From assembly GCA_035575035.1 (NCBI GenBank), contig DATLYH010000131.1:1-16273 (forward strand): a stretch of 16,273 nucleotides of DNA, written 5' to 3'. Both the position numbers and the translations under genes were made by a program. Positions 1-7,460 of the stretch are shown here, in pieces (the first letter of the stretch is position 1; each line of letters opens with the position of its first letter). The stretch comes from DATLYH01 sp035575035. Lineage in GTDB: Bacteria; Planctomycetota; Planctomycetia; Gemmatales; Gemmataceae. The notes beneath the pieces were generated by a model. That model saw nothing but the letters and a program-made list of their open reading frames with translations. It was not told the origin of the DNA and made no database searches.

Positions 1-272
1 GGCCGGAAGGCTTCTCCCGCCGTGGGAGCAAAACCGAGTTGGATCGTGCCGTCGGCGGAGTAGTTATTGCCATTCTGGGTGAACGCAGGGGCGCAGAAGC
101 GCAGCGGCCCGAGGTCCACGCACTGGTTGGACAAAAGGGTACGGTCCTCCAGAGGCTCGAGATAAAGCCGCCGGTGCCGCGCCGCCCGGCGGTCAGCCTG
201 GGGGCGTCGGCCCGGACCAAAGAAGCGACGGAGCCAGGATCCAAGGGAAACCTTGCGACGGAAGGGGTTCAT
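1..272 (-). CDS. N-terminus of LEPxLL-motif exported planctomycete protein (partial)
   Basis: This is a gene reading leftwards out of the window; 90 complete codons are visible. The ATG at 272 is preceded by an AGAGG ribosome-binding sequence nine bases upstream. A second ATG at 277 is out of frame and stops at once. The protein starts with a basic Arg-rich stretch (residues 5-35) and then shows RRLYLEPLEDRTLLS at residues 34-48. From established knowledge, this N-terminal motif occurs on many large secreted or surface proteins of planctomycetes and probably acts in export or sorting. Residues after 49 look like the beginning of a Gly/Asn-rich extracellular region (for example QNGNNYSADG), but no domain can be named. 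It is transcribed divergently from the sigma factor gene. The function and full length are unknown because the rest lies outside the window. Confidence is high that it is real, low on its role. Confidence 0.85.
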   Translation of the reverse strand, partial: MNPFRRKVSLGSWLRRFFGPGRRPQADRRAARHRRLYLEPLEDRTLLSNQCVDLGPLRFCAPAFTQNGNNYSADGTIQLGFAPTAGEAFR

Positions 273-351
273 GACATGCTGCCTCTGGTGCAAAACTGTT
301 CGCAAACCTTGTGGTCCGTCGTCGGGATGACGGCCAATGAACGGTACCGCC

Positions 352-388
352 GCTCCGGCCCCAATCTGAACCGCCGGAGCACTTTTTT
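352..388 (+). terminator. Intrinsic terminator-like hairpin upstream of the sigma factor gene
   Basis: A perfect 8-bp stem, GCTCCGGC at 352-359 with GCCGGAGC at 373-380, has a 13-base loop and is followed by AC and six T (383-388) on the plus strand. This is the form of a rho-independent terminator. No plus-strand gene is visible upstream inside the window, so it may end a leader or antisense transcript, or act as an attenuator for the sigma factor/kinase pair that begins about 80 bases downstream. A smaller stem, CTCC-TTCG-GGAG at 417-428, follows it. Confidence 0.5.
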
Positions 389-468
389 CCCTCACCGATT
401 GGCCGTGACAACTTGCCTCCTTCGGGAGAAAATGAGTTCAGCTTTTGCCGCCAGAAGGGGTACTATCC

Positions 469-1077
469 ATGGACGATCCATCGGCTTTGCGGACCCGGTC
501 CAGCCTGCTGGCCCGCCTGCAAGGGGATCCCTCGGACCAGTCCGCCTGGGACGAGTTCGTCCAGCGCTATGGTCCCAAAATTCACGCCTGGTGCCGGGCT
601 TGGGGCCTGCAAGAAGCCGATGCTCAGGACGTCACCCAGACGGTGTTAGTGCGTCTGGCGGCCAAGATGCGCAGTTTCGTCTACGACCCTGCCGGGAGTT
701 TCCGCGCCTGGCTGAAGACGCTGACTCGCCACGCCTGGAGCGACTTCGTGGCGGACCGACAGCGGGCCGTCGCCGGCTCGGGCGACAGCGAGGCCCTCAA
801 GGCTTTGCAGACCGTCCAGGCCCGGGACGACCTGGAAACGCGCTTGAATGAGATCTTCGACCTGGAGCTGCTGGAGCTAGCCGCCGAACGAGTGCGGCAG
901 CGGGTGGAGGCCCGCACCTGGGAGGCATTCCAGCTCACCGCCCTGGACGGCCTGTCGGGGGCCGAGGCGGCGGCCCGACTCGGCATGCAGGTTGCCGCCG
1001 TCTTCAAGGCCAAGAGCAACGTCCAGAAGATGCTTCGGGAGGAGATTGCCCAGCTGGAAAAAGTGGGGTCGGTATGA
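469..1077 (+). CDS. ECF-type RNA polymerase sigma factor
   Basis: This 202-residue protein is an extracytoplasmic-function sigma factor that would direct RNA polymerase to a small set of promoters. Region 2 spans about residues 10-100 and includes the DAQDVTQ core-binding helix at 51-57 and the aromatic-rich promoter-melting part (SFRAWLKTLTRHAW, 77-90). Region 4 spans about 135-195, with a helix-turn-helix around LSGAEAAARLGMQVAAVF. The ATG at 469 is chosen because AGAAGGGG lies eight bases upstream; an in-frame TTG at 445 has no such site. The stop overlaps the next start as ATGA, so it is translationally coupled to the kinase gene. Pairing of ECF factors with Ser/Thr kinases is well known in planctomycetes. 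Target promoters cannot be seen, and no clear -35/-10 pair lies upstream. Confidence 0.93.
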   Translation: MDDPSALRTRSSLLARLQGDPSDQSAWDEFVQRYGPKIHAWCRAWGLQEADAQDVTQTVLVRLAAKMRSFVYDPAGSFRAWLKTLTRHAWSDFVADRQRAVAGSGDSEALKALQTVQARDDLETRLNEIFDLELLELAAERVRQRVEARTWEAFQLTALDGLSGAEAAARLGMQVAAVFKAKSNVQKMLREEIAQLEKVGSV

Positions 1078-4000
1078 ATGACTGCCCTTCCTCAGAGCAG
1101 CTCCAGCGGATGCTGGCCGGGCAGTTGCCCGGCGCGGAGGAACAACCCCTGGCGGTTCACGTGGAGACCTGTAACCGGTGCCAGCAAATCCTGGAGAACT
1201 TGACCGACCTGGCGGCAGAGCCGCGGTTTGGTCCGGAGGGCGAGGTCTCCGGCGGAGGGAAGATCGAAGACCGCGACGCGAGGATCGAAGGGGCCACCCC
1301 TCTTCCCGATCTTCAATCTCCAAGCCCTGCTTCCCGCTCTCGTGCGGTCCGCTCCGGCGGTAGCTCGGGCAGCAGGTTCCGCCAGGCGGCGCTGCACCGG
1401 TTGCGGCGATTACTCCCCGCGGATGGATCGGTCGATCCACCCTCCGGCACCGTCGCGGCCAGCGACTGGCCCCGCGTCCCCGGTTACGAGATCCTGCGCG
1501 TACTGGGCCGGGGCGGCATGGCTGTGGTGTATCTGGCACGCCACCAACAGCTGAACCGTCTGGTCGCTCTCAAGATGATCCTGGCCGGCAAGCACGCCTC
1601 GCCGGAAGAGTTGGTCCGCTTCTGCATCGAGGGGGAGACGGTCGCTCGGCTGCGCCACCCGCACATTGTGCAAATCTATGAGGTGGGTTCCTACAATCAG
1701 CAGCCTTACTTCGCCCTGGAGTACCTGGAAGGGGGCAACCTGGCGGAGGCCCTCGGTGGCAAGCCCCTGCCTGCCCAGGCGGCCGCCGGCCTGGTCGAGA
1801 CGTTGGCCCGGACCATGGAGTATGCCCATCAACAGGGTATCGTGCACCGCGACCTCAAGCCAGCCAATGTTCTTCTGTCGCGGAGCGAAGAGCGTGAATC
1901 GAGGGGTGCGGCCGAAACGGTCCAAGCCGATCTTCGATCTTCCATTCGCGATCCGCGCTGGTGGGTTCCCAAGATCACGGACTTTGGCCTGGCCAAGCAG
2001 CTGCACAACGACCTGCGGCTGACGCAGACCGGCCTCTTGCTGGGAACGCCCAGCTACATGGCCCCCGAACAGGTGCGCGGGCAGAGCCACCGCGTCGGGC
2101 CGGCGACAGATGTTTACGCGCTGGGGGCGATTCTCTACGAACTGCTGACCGGTCGGCCGCCGTTCCAGGCGGCGTCTTCCCTGGAAGTGCTGAACCAGGT
2201 GCTCGACTTTGAGCCGGTGCCGCCGTCGCGCCTGCTTCCCCCGGTGCCGCCTGACCTGGAAACCATTTGCCTCAAATGCCTGGAAAAGGAGCCGACCCGG
2301 CGCTACCCCAGCGCCCAGGCCCTGGCGGACGACCTGCGCCGCTTCCTGGCGCACGAGCCCATCCAGGCCCGACCAGCCGGTACGATGGAGCGGATGTGGA
2401 AGTGGGCGCGGCGGCGGCCGGCGCTGGCAGGGCTGATAGCGGCGGTCGTGCTGGCAGTGTTGGCCGGCACGGGCGTCTCGACCTTTTTCGGTTTCCAGGC
2501 CCAGCAGCGCGCCGGCGAGGCAAAGAAGGCCTCGGCGGAGGCCCGGCACGCTGCGGCGGTGGCCCGGCAGCTCGCCGACGAGAAAGAACAGGCCTACAAC
2601 GCCGCCCAGCAAGCCCGGCAGCAGTCCGACCTGCGGGCGGCCGAGCTTAAGTTCGCTGCCGCCCTTGACCAGTGCAACGCCGGGGCGGTGGGAGAGGGAC
2701 TGTTCAGCATGCTGGAAGCCTGGCGGCTCGCGCCGGCCGATGCTCAGGAGTTCCGCCGCGTGGTCCGCACCAATCTGGCCGCCTGGAGCCGCCAGCTCCC
2801 GAGGCTCCAGTGGGCGTCGCGTCCCCCCGAAGGCGTGGGGGGGGTCCTGCGGCTCCTGGAACCGGACGGCAAGACGTTCGTTACCTGCGATCGCGCCGGC
2901 CGGTTCCGGTACGGGGACATCGCCACCGGTGAGCTGGCCGGAGCGCCGCTTCCCCTGCCTCTCGGGCATGTCCCGAGAGACATCAGTCCCGACGGGTCTC
3001 TTGTGACAACCTGTGCCGGCGTGGACTGGTTCGTTGTGAAAACGGCAACCGGCGAGTTCCTCGGTGGGCCCCAGCGGCACCGCAACCCCGACAACCGGGT
3101 TACGGAGTGCTCTGCATCCTTCCGCGGTCCGGCCCGATCCGTCGTCGTGACGGTCGGCAACGCGGAAAATGTGTTCTTTGGCTATCGCCGGTTCTGGGAT
3201 GTGGCCACCGGAGCGGAATATCCGCGCGAGCTGAAGTTCAACCCGGGGGAGAGCTATCACGTGACTGCCGACCGGGACGGCAAGAACGTTCTGGTAGTTT
3301 TTCGGCGCGGCACACCGCCGCGGGCGGAGTTTATCGACCTGCAAACCGGCAAGGCCCTGCCGTCGCTGCACTCCCCGCGCGGGGGGCAGGACCCGCGGAT
3401 AAACTGGGACGGTCGGCTGATCCTGTCGATTAACGGCGACGATTCGGTGATCGGGGGGCAGGAGAGGCAATGCGACGGCTCGGTTTCCTGGTGGGACACG
3501 GCCACCGGGAACCTGGCCGGCGAGGTCTGGCGGCCGGGCCGTGGAGCCCTTTACTCGGCGCTGAGCCGCAACAGCCAAGTTCTGGCCTCGTGGTGCCGGG
3601 ACCAGCGGATTCGGCTGTATGACCTGGACGTCGGCCAACAGCGAGGCGGCGACATTCCCACCCAGGTCTTCGAGGGCACGGAAAGCTGGCGCAGGCTTGC
3701 CGTCACCCCGGACGGGGCCCAGGTGCTGACGGTGACCGCCGACGGGACGCTCCGCCTGTGGCAGACCCGGCACGTTCAGCTGCAACAGACCATCGCTGCC
3801 ACTCCCCGGACGCTGCGGCCCGATGCCCGGCCCTTGTTCCGCGACGTGGTCTTCAGCCCCGACGGCACAAAAGGGCTGGCCCTGAGTGATCTGGGGTCCC
3901 TGAACCCTCCGGGGCAAGGGTTCGGCCGGCTCGTGGATGTCGCTGCCAACCAGCCTCGGGGCCGGCCGCTGCGGCACTCCTATGTCGGCCTCGCTGCCTT

Positions 4001-6062
4001 TAGTGCAGACGGATCCCTGATAGCAACCGCCACGGATGCGTCGTGGGGAGGGCATCTTCCGGAAGGGGCGCCGGTCATCCGCGTCTGGGATGCCGTCACC
4101 GGCCAGCCACGCACCCCTCTCCTGCGCTCCCCCAAGCTGATCCACGGGCTGGCCTTCAGTCCCGACGGCCGAACGCTGGCAGCCGCATGCGTGGGCGGGA
4201 CCTTCCTCTGGGACGTCAAAACCGCCCGGATACTTTCCGTCTTGCACGAGGACACGGTTGCTACCCGTCTCGTCTTTAGTCCCGATGGCCGACATCTGGC
4301 CGTCGGCTACAAGTCCGGTTGGAGCAATTTGGGCGCCGGCTTCCGGCTCTGGAACGTCACGAGCGGCAAGCCGGTCGGACAGTTCGTGAAGGTCTCGCTG
4401 CCGCCGCGCGAATATGTGGGGGGACTGGCTTTTGCCGAGGAGGGGCGGACCCTTCTGGCCTTCGATCCCAGGGGCGGAGTCCTTCATACCCTGGACACCC
4501 GAACGGGCCAACCTCGCAAAGACCCCCTTCCCCTGGACCGGGCGGAGTTGGCCGCCTTCAGCGCCGATGGGGCCGCCTTGGCAACCTGTGACACAGCCGG
4601 CAGCGTGCAGCAGTGGGACCCAGCGACCGGCCTACGGCGCGGCCCGGCAATGGTTCAGCCGCACCCCGTGGCGGCCCTGCGCTACAGCCCCGACCGGAAG
4701 ACCCTGGCCGTGCTGTGCCACGATAACACGGTCCGGCTCTGGGACACGGCGACCGGCCTCCCCATTGGTCCGCCGCTCCTCCACCGCCGCGGTGTGCTGA
4801 GCCTGACCTTCACGCCCCAGAGCAGCGCGGTGGTGACGGCGACCGATACCGGCGCCATGTACACCTGGCCGTTGTCCCGGCCGGTGGCGGATGACCCGGA
4901 CCGGATGGAAGTTTGGGTGCAGGCCGTGGGCGGCGTGACACCCAAGGGGACAGCCACGGTCCTGCTCGATGTCAAAACCTGGGAGGAAAAGCGGCAAGAG
5001 CTCCGGCGCCGCTGGTCAGAGGCCGACCCCGCTCTGGGCGAGCTGCCTGATGAGGCGGCCTGGCATGAGACCCGTGCCCGCGCCGCTGAGGAGGATGGCA
5101 ACATCACTGCCCTGCTCTGGCACCTGGATAGACTCACCGCCCTGGAGCCCGGTAACTGGCTCCCCCACGCCCGGCGGGGCCGCGCTTACAGCGAGGCCGG
5201 TGACCTGGAACAGGCGGCAAGGGCTTACGATCAGGCGGCCCACGGCGGCGAGGCCCTGGCCGATTGGTATCGCCACCGCGCGGTGTGGTTTACCCAGCGG
5301 CGGGAGTGGCCCCGCGCCCTGTGGTATCTGGATCGGCTGATCGCGGCCTGTCCCGGCGAGCCGCAGGCTTATGTGGACCGCGCCCTGGCCTACCACCACC
5401 TCAGCAAAGAGGCTGAGCGGGATGCCGACCTGGCCCGGGCAGTGGAAAAAGGGGCGCTGGACCTGCAAGTCTGCTATCACCACGCCCTGGCCTGTCTGAA
5501 GGCCGGCAATCAGGCGGCCTACCAGCGCGTCTGCGTCCGGCTGCTCCAAACGCTTCCAGCCGACGTTTCGCAGGTGGACCCCGGCTTGGCCAACAACCTC
5601 GCCATGATGTGCGCCCTGGGGCCGGATGCCGTCTCGGACTGGAAGCAGCCCCTGGCGCTGATCGAGCATGCTCTGCGGGTGCTGGACCGCATCCAGGTGC
5701 GCGCGGAGGATGAAGAACTATTAGCCAGGCACAAGCAGACGCGCCATGCCTGGCTGAACACCCACGGCGCGGTCCTCTACCGGGCCGGACGCTTTCCGGA
5801 GGCAGTCGCTCGCTTGCACCAGGCGGTGGAGATTCACGGCCGGGGAGGAGCCTTTCACGACTGGGTTTTCCTGGCAATGGCCCATCACTGCCTGGGGCAG
5901 GCGCGCGAAGCCCAGGAATGGCTCGACCGGGCTCGGCGGGACAGGCCCCCAACGGCAACAGGTTTGTCCTGGGACGCGCTGGAAAAGTGGCTGCTCTGCG
6001 CTGAGGCGGAGGCGCTGATCCAGGGTACGTCCGCCCACGCGACCGACTGCGGCGCCAGATGA
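1074..6062 (+). CDS. Ser/Thr protein kinase with anti-sigma-like zinc motif, WD40 and TPR repeats
   Basis: This 1662-residue transmembrane kinase belongs to the giant planctomycete WD40-kinase type. Residues 29-36 form HVETCNRC, the HxxxCxxC signature of zinc-binding anti-sigma domains. The kinase domain covers about 137-415. It has a Gly-rich loop GRGGM at 145-149, Lys167 (VALK), catalytic HRD at 258-260 with Asn265, DFG at 303-305 and a GTPSYMAPEQ activation segment, so it should be active. A single membrane segment lies at about 450-474 after a basic WARRRP stretch, followed by an Ala/Gln-rich coiled coil (about 475-535). Degenerate WD40 repeats (FSPDGRTLA-like) fill about 580-1270 and TPR-like repeats about 1320-1655. 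This puts the kinase in the cytoplasm and the repeats probably outside. It starts inside the sigma factor stop codon. Two odd low-complexity insertions sit at residues 61-88 and 269-297. Confidence 0.95.
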   Translation: MNDCPSSEQLQRMLAGQLPGAEEQPLAVHVETCNRCQQILENLTDLAAEPRFGPEGEVSGGGKIEDRDARIEGATPLPDLQSPSPASRSRAVRSGGSSGSRFRQAALHRLRRLLPADGSVDPPSGTVAASDWPRVPGYEILRVLGRGGMAVVYLARHQQLNRLVALKMILAGKHASPEELVRFCIEGETVARLRHPHIVQIYEVGSYNQQPYFALEYLEGGNLAEALGGKPLPAQAAAGLVETLARTMEYAHQQGIVHRDLKPANVLLSRSEERESRGAAETVQADLRSSIRDPRWWVPKITDFGLAKQLHNDLRLTQTGLLLGTPSYMAPEQVRGQSHRVGPATDVYALGAILYELLTGRPPFQAASSLEVLNQVLDFEPVPPSRLLPPVPPDLETICLKCLEKEPTRRYPSAQALADDLRRFLAHEPIQARPAGTMERMWKWARRRPALAGLIAAVVLAVLAGTGVSTFFGFQAQQRAGEAKKASAEARHAAAVARQLADEKEQAYNAAQQARQQSDLRAAELKFAAALDQCNAGAVGEGLFSMLEAWRLAPADAQEFRRVVRTNLAAWSRQLPRLQWASRPPEGVGGVLRLLEPDGKTFVTCDRAGRFRYGDIATGELAGAPLPLPLGHVPRDISPDGSLVTTCAGVDWFVVKTATGEFLGGPQRHRNPDNRVTECSASFRGPARSVVVTVGNAENVFFGYRRFWDVATGAEYPRELKFNPGESYHVTADRDGKNVLVVFRRGTPPRAEFIDLQTGKALPSLHSPRGGQDPRINWDGRLILSINGDDSVIGGQERQCDGSVSWWDTATGNLAGEVWRPGRGALYSALSRNSQVLASWCRDQRIRLYDLDVGQQRGGDIPTQVFEGTESWRRLAVTPDGAQVLTVTADGTLRLWQTRHVQLQQTIAATPRTLRPDARPLFRDVVFSPDGTKGLALSDLGSLNPPGQGFGRLVDVAANQPRGRPLRHSYVGLAAFSADGSLIATATDASWGGHLPEGAPVIRVWDAVTGQPRTPLLRSPKLIHGLAFSPDGRTLAAACVGGTFLWDVKTARILSVLHEDTVATRLVFSPDGRHLAVGYKSGWSNLGAGFRLWNVTSGKPVGQFVKVSLPPREYVGGLAFAEEGRTLLAFDPRGGVLHTLDTRTGQPRKDPLPLDRAELAAFSADGAALATCDTAGSVQQWDPATGLRRGPAMVQPHPVAALRYSPDRKTLAVLCHDNTVRLWDTATGLPIGPPLLHRRGVLSLTFTPQSSAVVTATDTGAMYTWPLSRPVADDPDRMEVWVQAVGGVTPKGTATVLLDVKTWEEKRQELRRRWSEADPALGELPDEAAWHETRARAAEEDGNITALLWHLDRLTALEPGNWLPHARRGRAYSEAGDLEQAARAYDQAAHGGEALADWYRHRAVWFTQRREWPRALWYLDRLIAACPGEPQAYVDRALAYHHLSKEAERDADLARAVEKGALDLQVCYHHALACLKAGNQAAYQRVCVRLLQTLPADVSQVDPGLANNLAMMCALGPDAVSDWKQPLALIEHALRVLDRIQVRAEDEELLARHKQTRHAWLNTHGAVLYRAGRFPEAVARLHQAVEIHGRGGAFHDWVFLAMAHHCLGQAREAQEWLDRARRDRPPTATGLSWDALEKWLLCAEAEALIQGTSAHATDCGAR
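1252..1335 (+). repeat. GATCTTC/GAAGATC-type low-complexity tract in the kinase linker
   Basis: This segment of the kinase gene, between the zinc motif and the kinase domain, contains GAAGATCGAAGACCGCGA at its left and CGATCTTCAATCTCC at its right around a GGGGCCACCCC centre, giving an imperfect inverted repeat. It encodes KIEDRDARIEG and PLPDLQSP in frame. The same words recur in the insertion at 1887-1964 in opposite orientation. From memory, peptides such as IEDR and RSSIxDPR recur in planctomycete proteins; that they form a dispersed repeat family is inference. Confidence 0.45.
1887..1964 (+). repeat. In-frame repeat-like insertion between kinase HRD and DFG motifs
   Basis: About 26 codons (kinase residues 272-297, with ADLRSSIRDPRWW at the right end) separate HRDLKPANVLL from VPKITDFG, where a typical kinase has about eight residues. 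The DNA contains GATCTTCGATCTTCC, the complement of the words in the 1252-1335 tract. Both flanking kinase motifs are intact and in frame, so the insertion seems tolerated in this loop. Planctomycete kinases of this type often have a longer loop here, so part of it may be normal for the family. Confidence 0.5.
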
Positions 6063-6473
6063 ATCCGTCCGGTCAGCATCTCGTGCCTCACAAGGTACTG
6101 CATACTTGTCCGCAACGGACAACGTAGTATACCCCGTCCCCCATTAGGATCTTCATCAGGTCTGTCAGCGGATCAGCAATCGCACGGTGATGGGCAGAGT
6201 TGTTGCAGCATCCGGCAGGGGGAATAGCGCCGCGGCGCTATCAACCACAATCTCCGCAGCAAGTCATGGCGGAATTGCACTCGGCGGCCGCTTGACTCTT
6301 AGGACCGACGGGAGTACGGTGTGAATTGGCCCCGTTCCCGGACCGCACGGGAGGCAGGAGAACAACCTCCGACCTTGGCGTCTGGGTTCGATCCAGTTCG
6401 CAGAGAGAACGAGAGGGGCTGATGGACCGCAACCGATCATGCCGCATTCCGTGATCCGGGCGAGGGGCCGACA
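6063..6473. other. 411-bp gap with two palindromes and no gene seen
   Basis: No convincing coding sequence or tRNA is seen. The region holds an inverted repeat TTGTCCG-CAA-CGGACAA at 6106-6122, without a following T run, and a perfect 18-bp palindrome at 6224-6241. A weak promoter-like pair, TTGTCC at 6106 and TATACC at 6128 with a 16-base spacer, overlaps the first inverted repeat. It would lie about 340 bases before the next gene. The first zinc-ribbon gene has a good ribosome-binding site, GAGGGG, ending seven bases before its ATG. Confidence 0.5.
6224..6241. promoter_or_regulatory. Perfect 18-bp palindrome, candidate operator
   Basis: ATAGCGCCGCGGCGCTAT is fully self-complementary. It lies in the middle of the gap between the kinase gene and the first zinc-ribbon gene, about 230 bases before that start codon. 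Perfect symmetry without a T tract fits a dimeric repressor site better than a terminator. No regulator can be assigned. Confidence 0.35.
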
Positions 6474-7208
6474 ATGATCCGCTTCGCTTGCCCGGACTGC
6501 AAAACTCGGATGGAAGCGCTCGACGAGGAAGCGGGCGGGCATATGTTCTGCCCCGAGTGCGGTCTGCGCTGTCCCATCCCTTCGCCCACGCCGCTGCCGG
6601 AAGGTCAACCGTTCTGGCTCCGTCGCGGCAGCTTGCTGAGCCGGGCCACTCGGCGGACATGGAAATTCTTCGCTGAGATGGGCCTGCGCGTCCGGCTGGC
6701 CCTGCTGGTGACGGCCGGGGCCTGCCTGACCTGCTTCGTCTTGCTGGCGCAGGCGCGGGAAGAAAATCTCGCTGTCAGCCGGGGAGAGAAAGCCACCCGC
6801 TATCAGCACGCCCTGGTCATCGGCGGCAGCCTGTCGCTGGTCGCCTTCCTTGTCGTCCTGTACGGTTACGCTACCAGCTGCCCCTCCTGCCACCGCCTTT
6901 GGGCCCGGAACGACGCGGGCAACGATCTGGTGGACAGCGAGCTTTATTACAAGGACGGCGACGGCTGGCACCCCGTCCCCGAGGAGAAGGATGGCGAGGA
7001 ACTGGAGGACCGCAAGGCCCGCGCGAAGCGGCGTCAAGCGGAGGCCAAGGCCAAGCTCTTCCTCCGGGTCGTTACCTATCACTACAAGCACCAATGCTCC
7101 TACTGCGGCCATCAATGGATCACCCGTCTGACACTGCAATATCAGAGCCGGCATCGGCGCAAGCTCCACCGCGAGAGGAGGAGACGGAGACGACGCCGAG
7201 CCGAGTGA
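6474..7208 (+). CDS. Two-pass membrane protein with N- and C-terminal zinc ribbons
   Basis: This 244-residue protein has no recognisable enzyme domain. It opens with CPDC at residues 6-9 and CPEC at 26-29, a zinc ribbon of the kind that starts many planctomycete proteins, with a further Cys33. Two hydrophobic segments at about 72-93 and 112-133 should cross the membrane, placing both ends on the same side, probably the cytoplasm. A second CxxC pair, CPSC at 136-139 with CSYC at 208-211, forms a split ribbon around a charged stretch rich in Lys, Arg and Glu (about 165-195). The end is strongly basic (Arg-rich, 228-242) and could bind nucleic acid or lipid. GAGGGG is well placed before the ATG. 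It is followed by two more plus-strand membrane genes. A scaffold or sensor role is possible but unproven. Confidence 0.8.
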   Translation: MIRFACPDCKTRMEALDEEAGGHMFCPECGLRCPIPSPTPLPEGQPFWLRRGSLLSRATRRTWKFFAEMGLRVRLALLVTAGACLTCFVLLAQAREENLAVSRGEKATRYQHALVIGGSLSLVAFLVVLYGYATSCPSCHRLWARNDAGNDLVDSELYYKDGDGWHPVPEEKDGEELEDRKARAKRRQAEAKAKLFLRVVTYHYKHQCSYCGHQWITRLTLQYQSRHRRKLHRERRRRRRRRAE

Positions 7209-7241
7209 CCGCACTGCAGACGTTTTCTCCGAGCAAGGTCC

Positions 7242-7328
7242 CCCGTCGCTGGCGCTCCGGGCTGGTAGTACCCGTCACTGGCGCTCTGGGCTGGTAGTAC
7301 CCGTCGCTGGCGCTCTGGGCTGGTAGCA
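7242..7328. repeat. Three tandem copies of a 29-bp repeat
   Basis: Exactly three abutting units of 29 bases occupy 7242-7270, 7271-7299 and 7300-7328. Each begins CCC and contains the core CTGGCGCTCTGGGCTGGTA, differing between copies at only a few positions. The minus strand of the repeat can encode SPERQRR-type peptides, words I recall from spurious planctomycete annotations. The array is flanked by related direct repeats: TGCAGACG then CTCCGAG at 7215-7233, and again at 7330-7350. It lies between two genes, just after the first zinc-ribbon gene. Confidence 0.9.
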
Positions 7329-7371
7329 ATGCAGACGCTCCCGCTCCGAGAAAAGACCGCAAGCGGGGTGC

Positions 7372-7400
7372 TTCCCTGACTCTTTCCGACGCGGTATAAA
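7372..7400 (+). promoter_or_regulatory. Possible promoter for the large zinc-ribbon protein gene
   Basis: TATAAA at 7395-7400 matches five of six bases of a -10 box; the best -35 at 17-base spacing, TTCCCT at 7372, is poor. Transcription would start near 7407, just before an ATG at 7410, which favours the later ATG at 7461 as the true start. Confidence 0.3.
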
Positions 7401-7460
7401 GGGACCGGGATGCCAAGCGCACCGGTTCGGGAATCGGCGCGCGCCACGAGGGAAGCCGGC

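Noticed and set aside
39..851. A 270-codon open frame on the plus strand at the left edge
   Set aside because: It overlaps the divergent LEPxLL gene and the sigma factor in the wrong frame, and its sequence is Arg/Gly/Pro-rich without domain character.
1410..4511. A 1033-codon open frame on the minus strand opposite the kinase gene
   Set aside because: It is fully antisense to a kinase with intact motifs, has no recognisable domain and is explained by high GC at third codon positions.
6106..6122. Terminator of the kinase gene
   Set aside because: TTGTCCG-CAA-CGGACAA forms a stem but no T run follows on either strand; termination there is unsupported.
7242..7328. CRISPR array
   Set aside because: The three 29-base units abut with no spacers, and no cas gene is near.
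7410..7460. Upstream ATG at 7410 as the start of the large zinc-ribbon protein
   Set aside because: It falls at the predicted transcription start, its 17 extra residues show no family character, and the ATG at 7461 has a better-placed ribosome-binding site.
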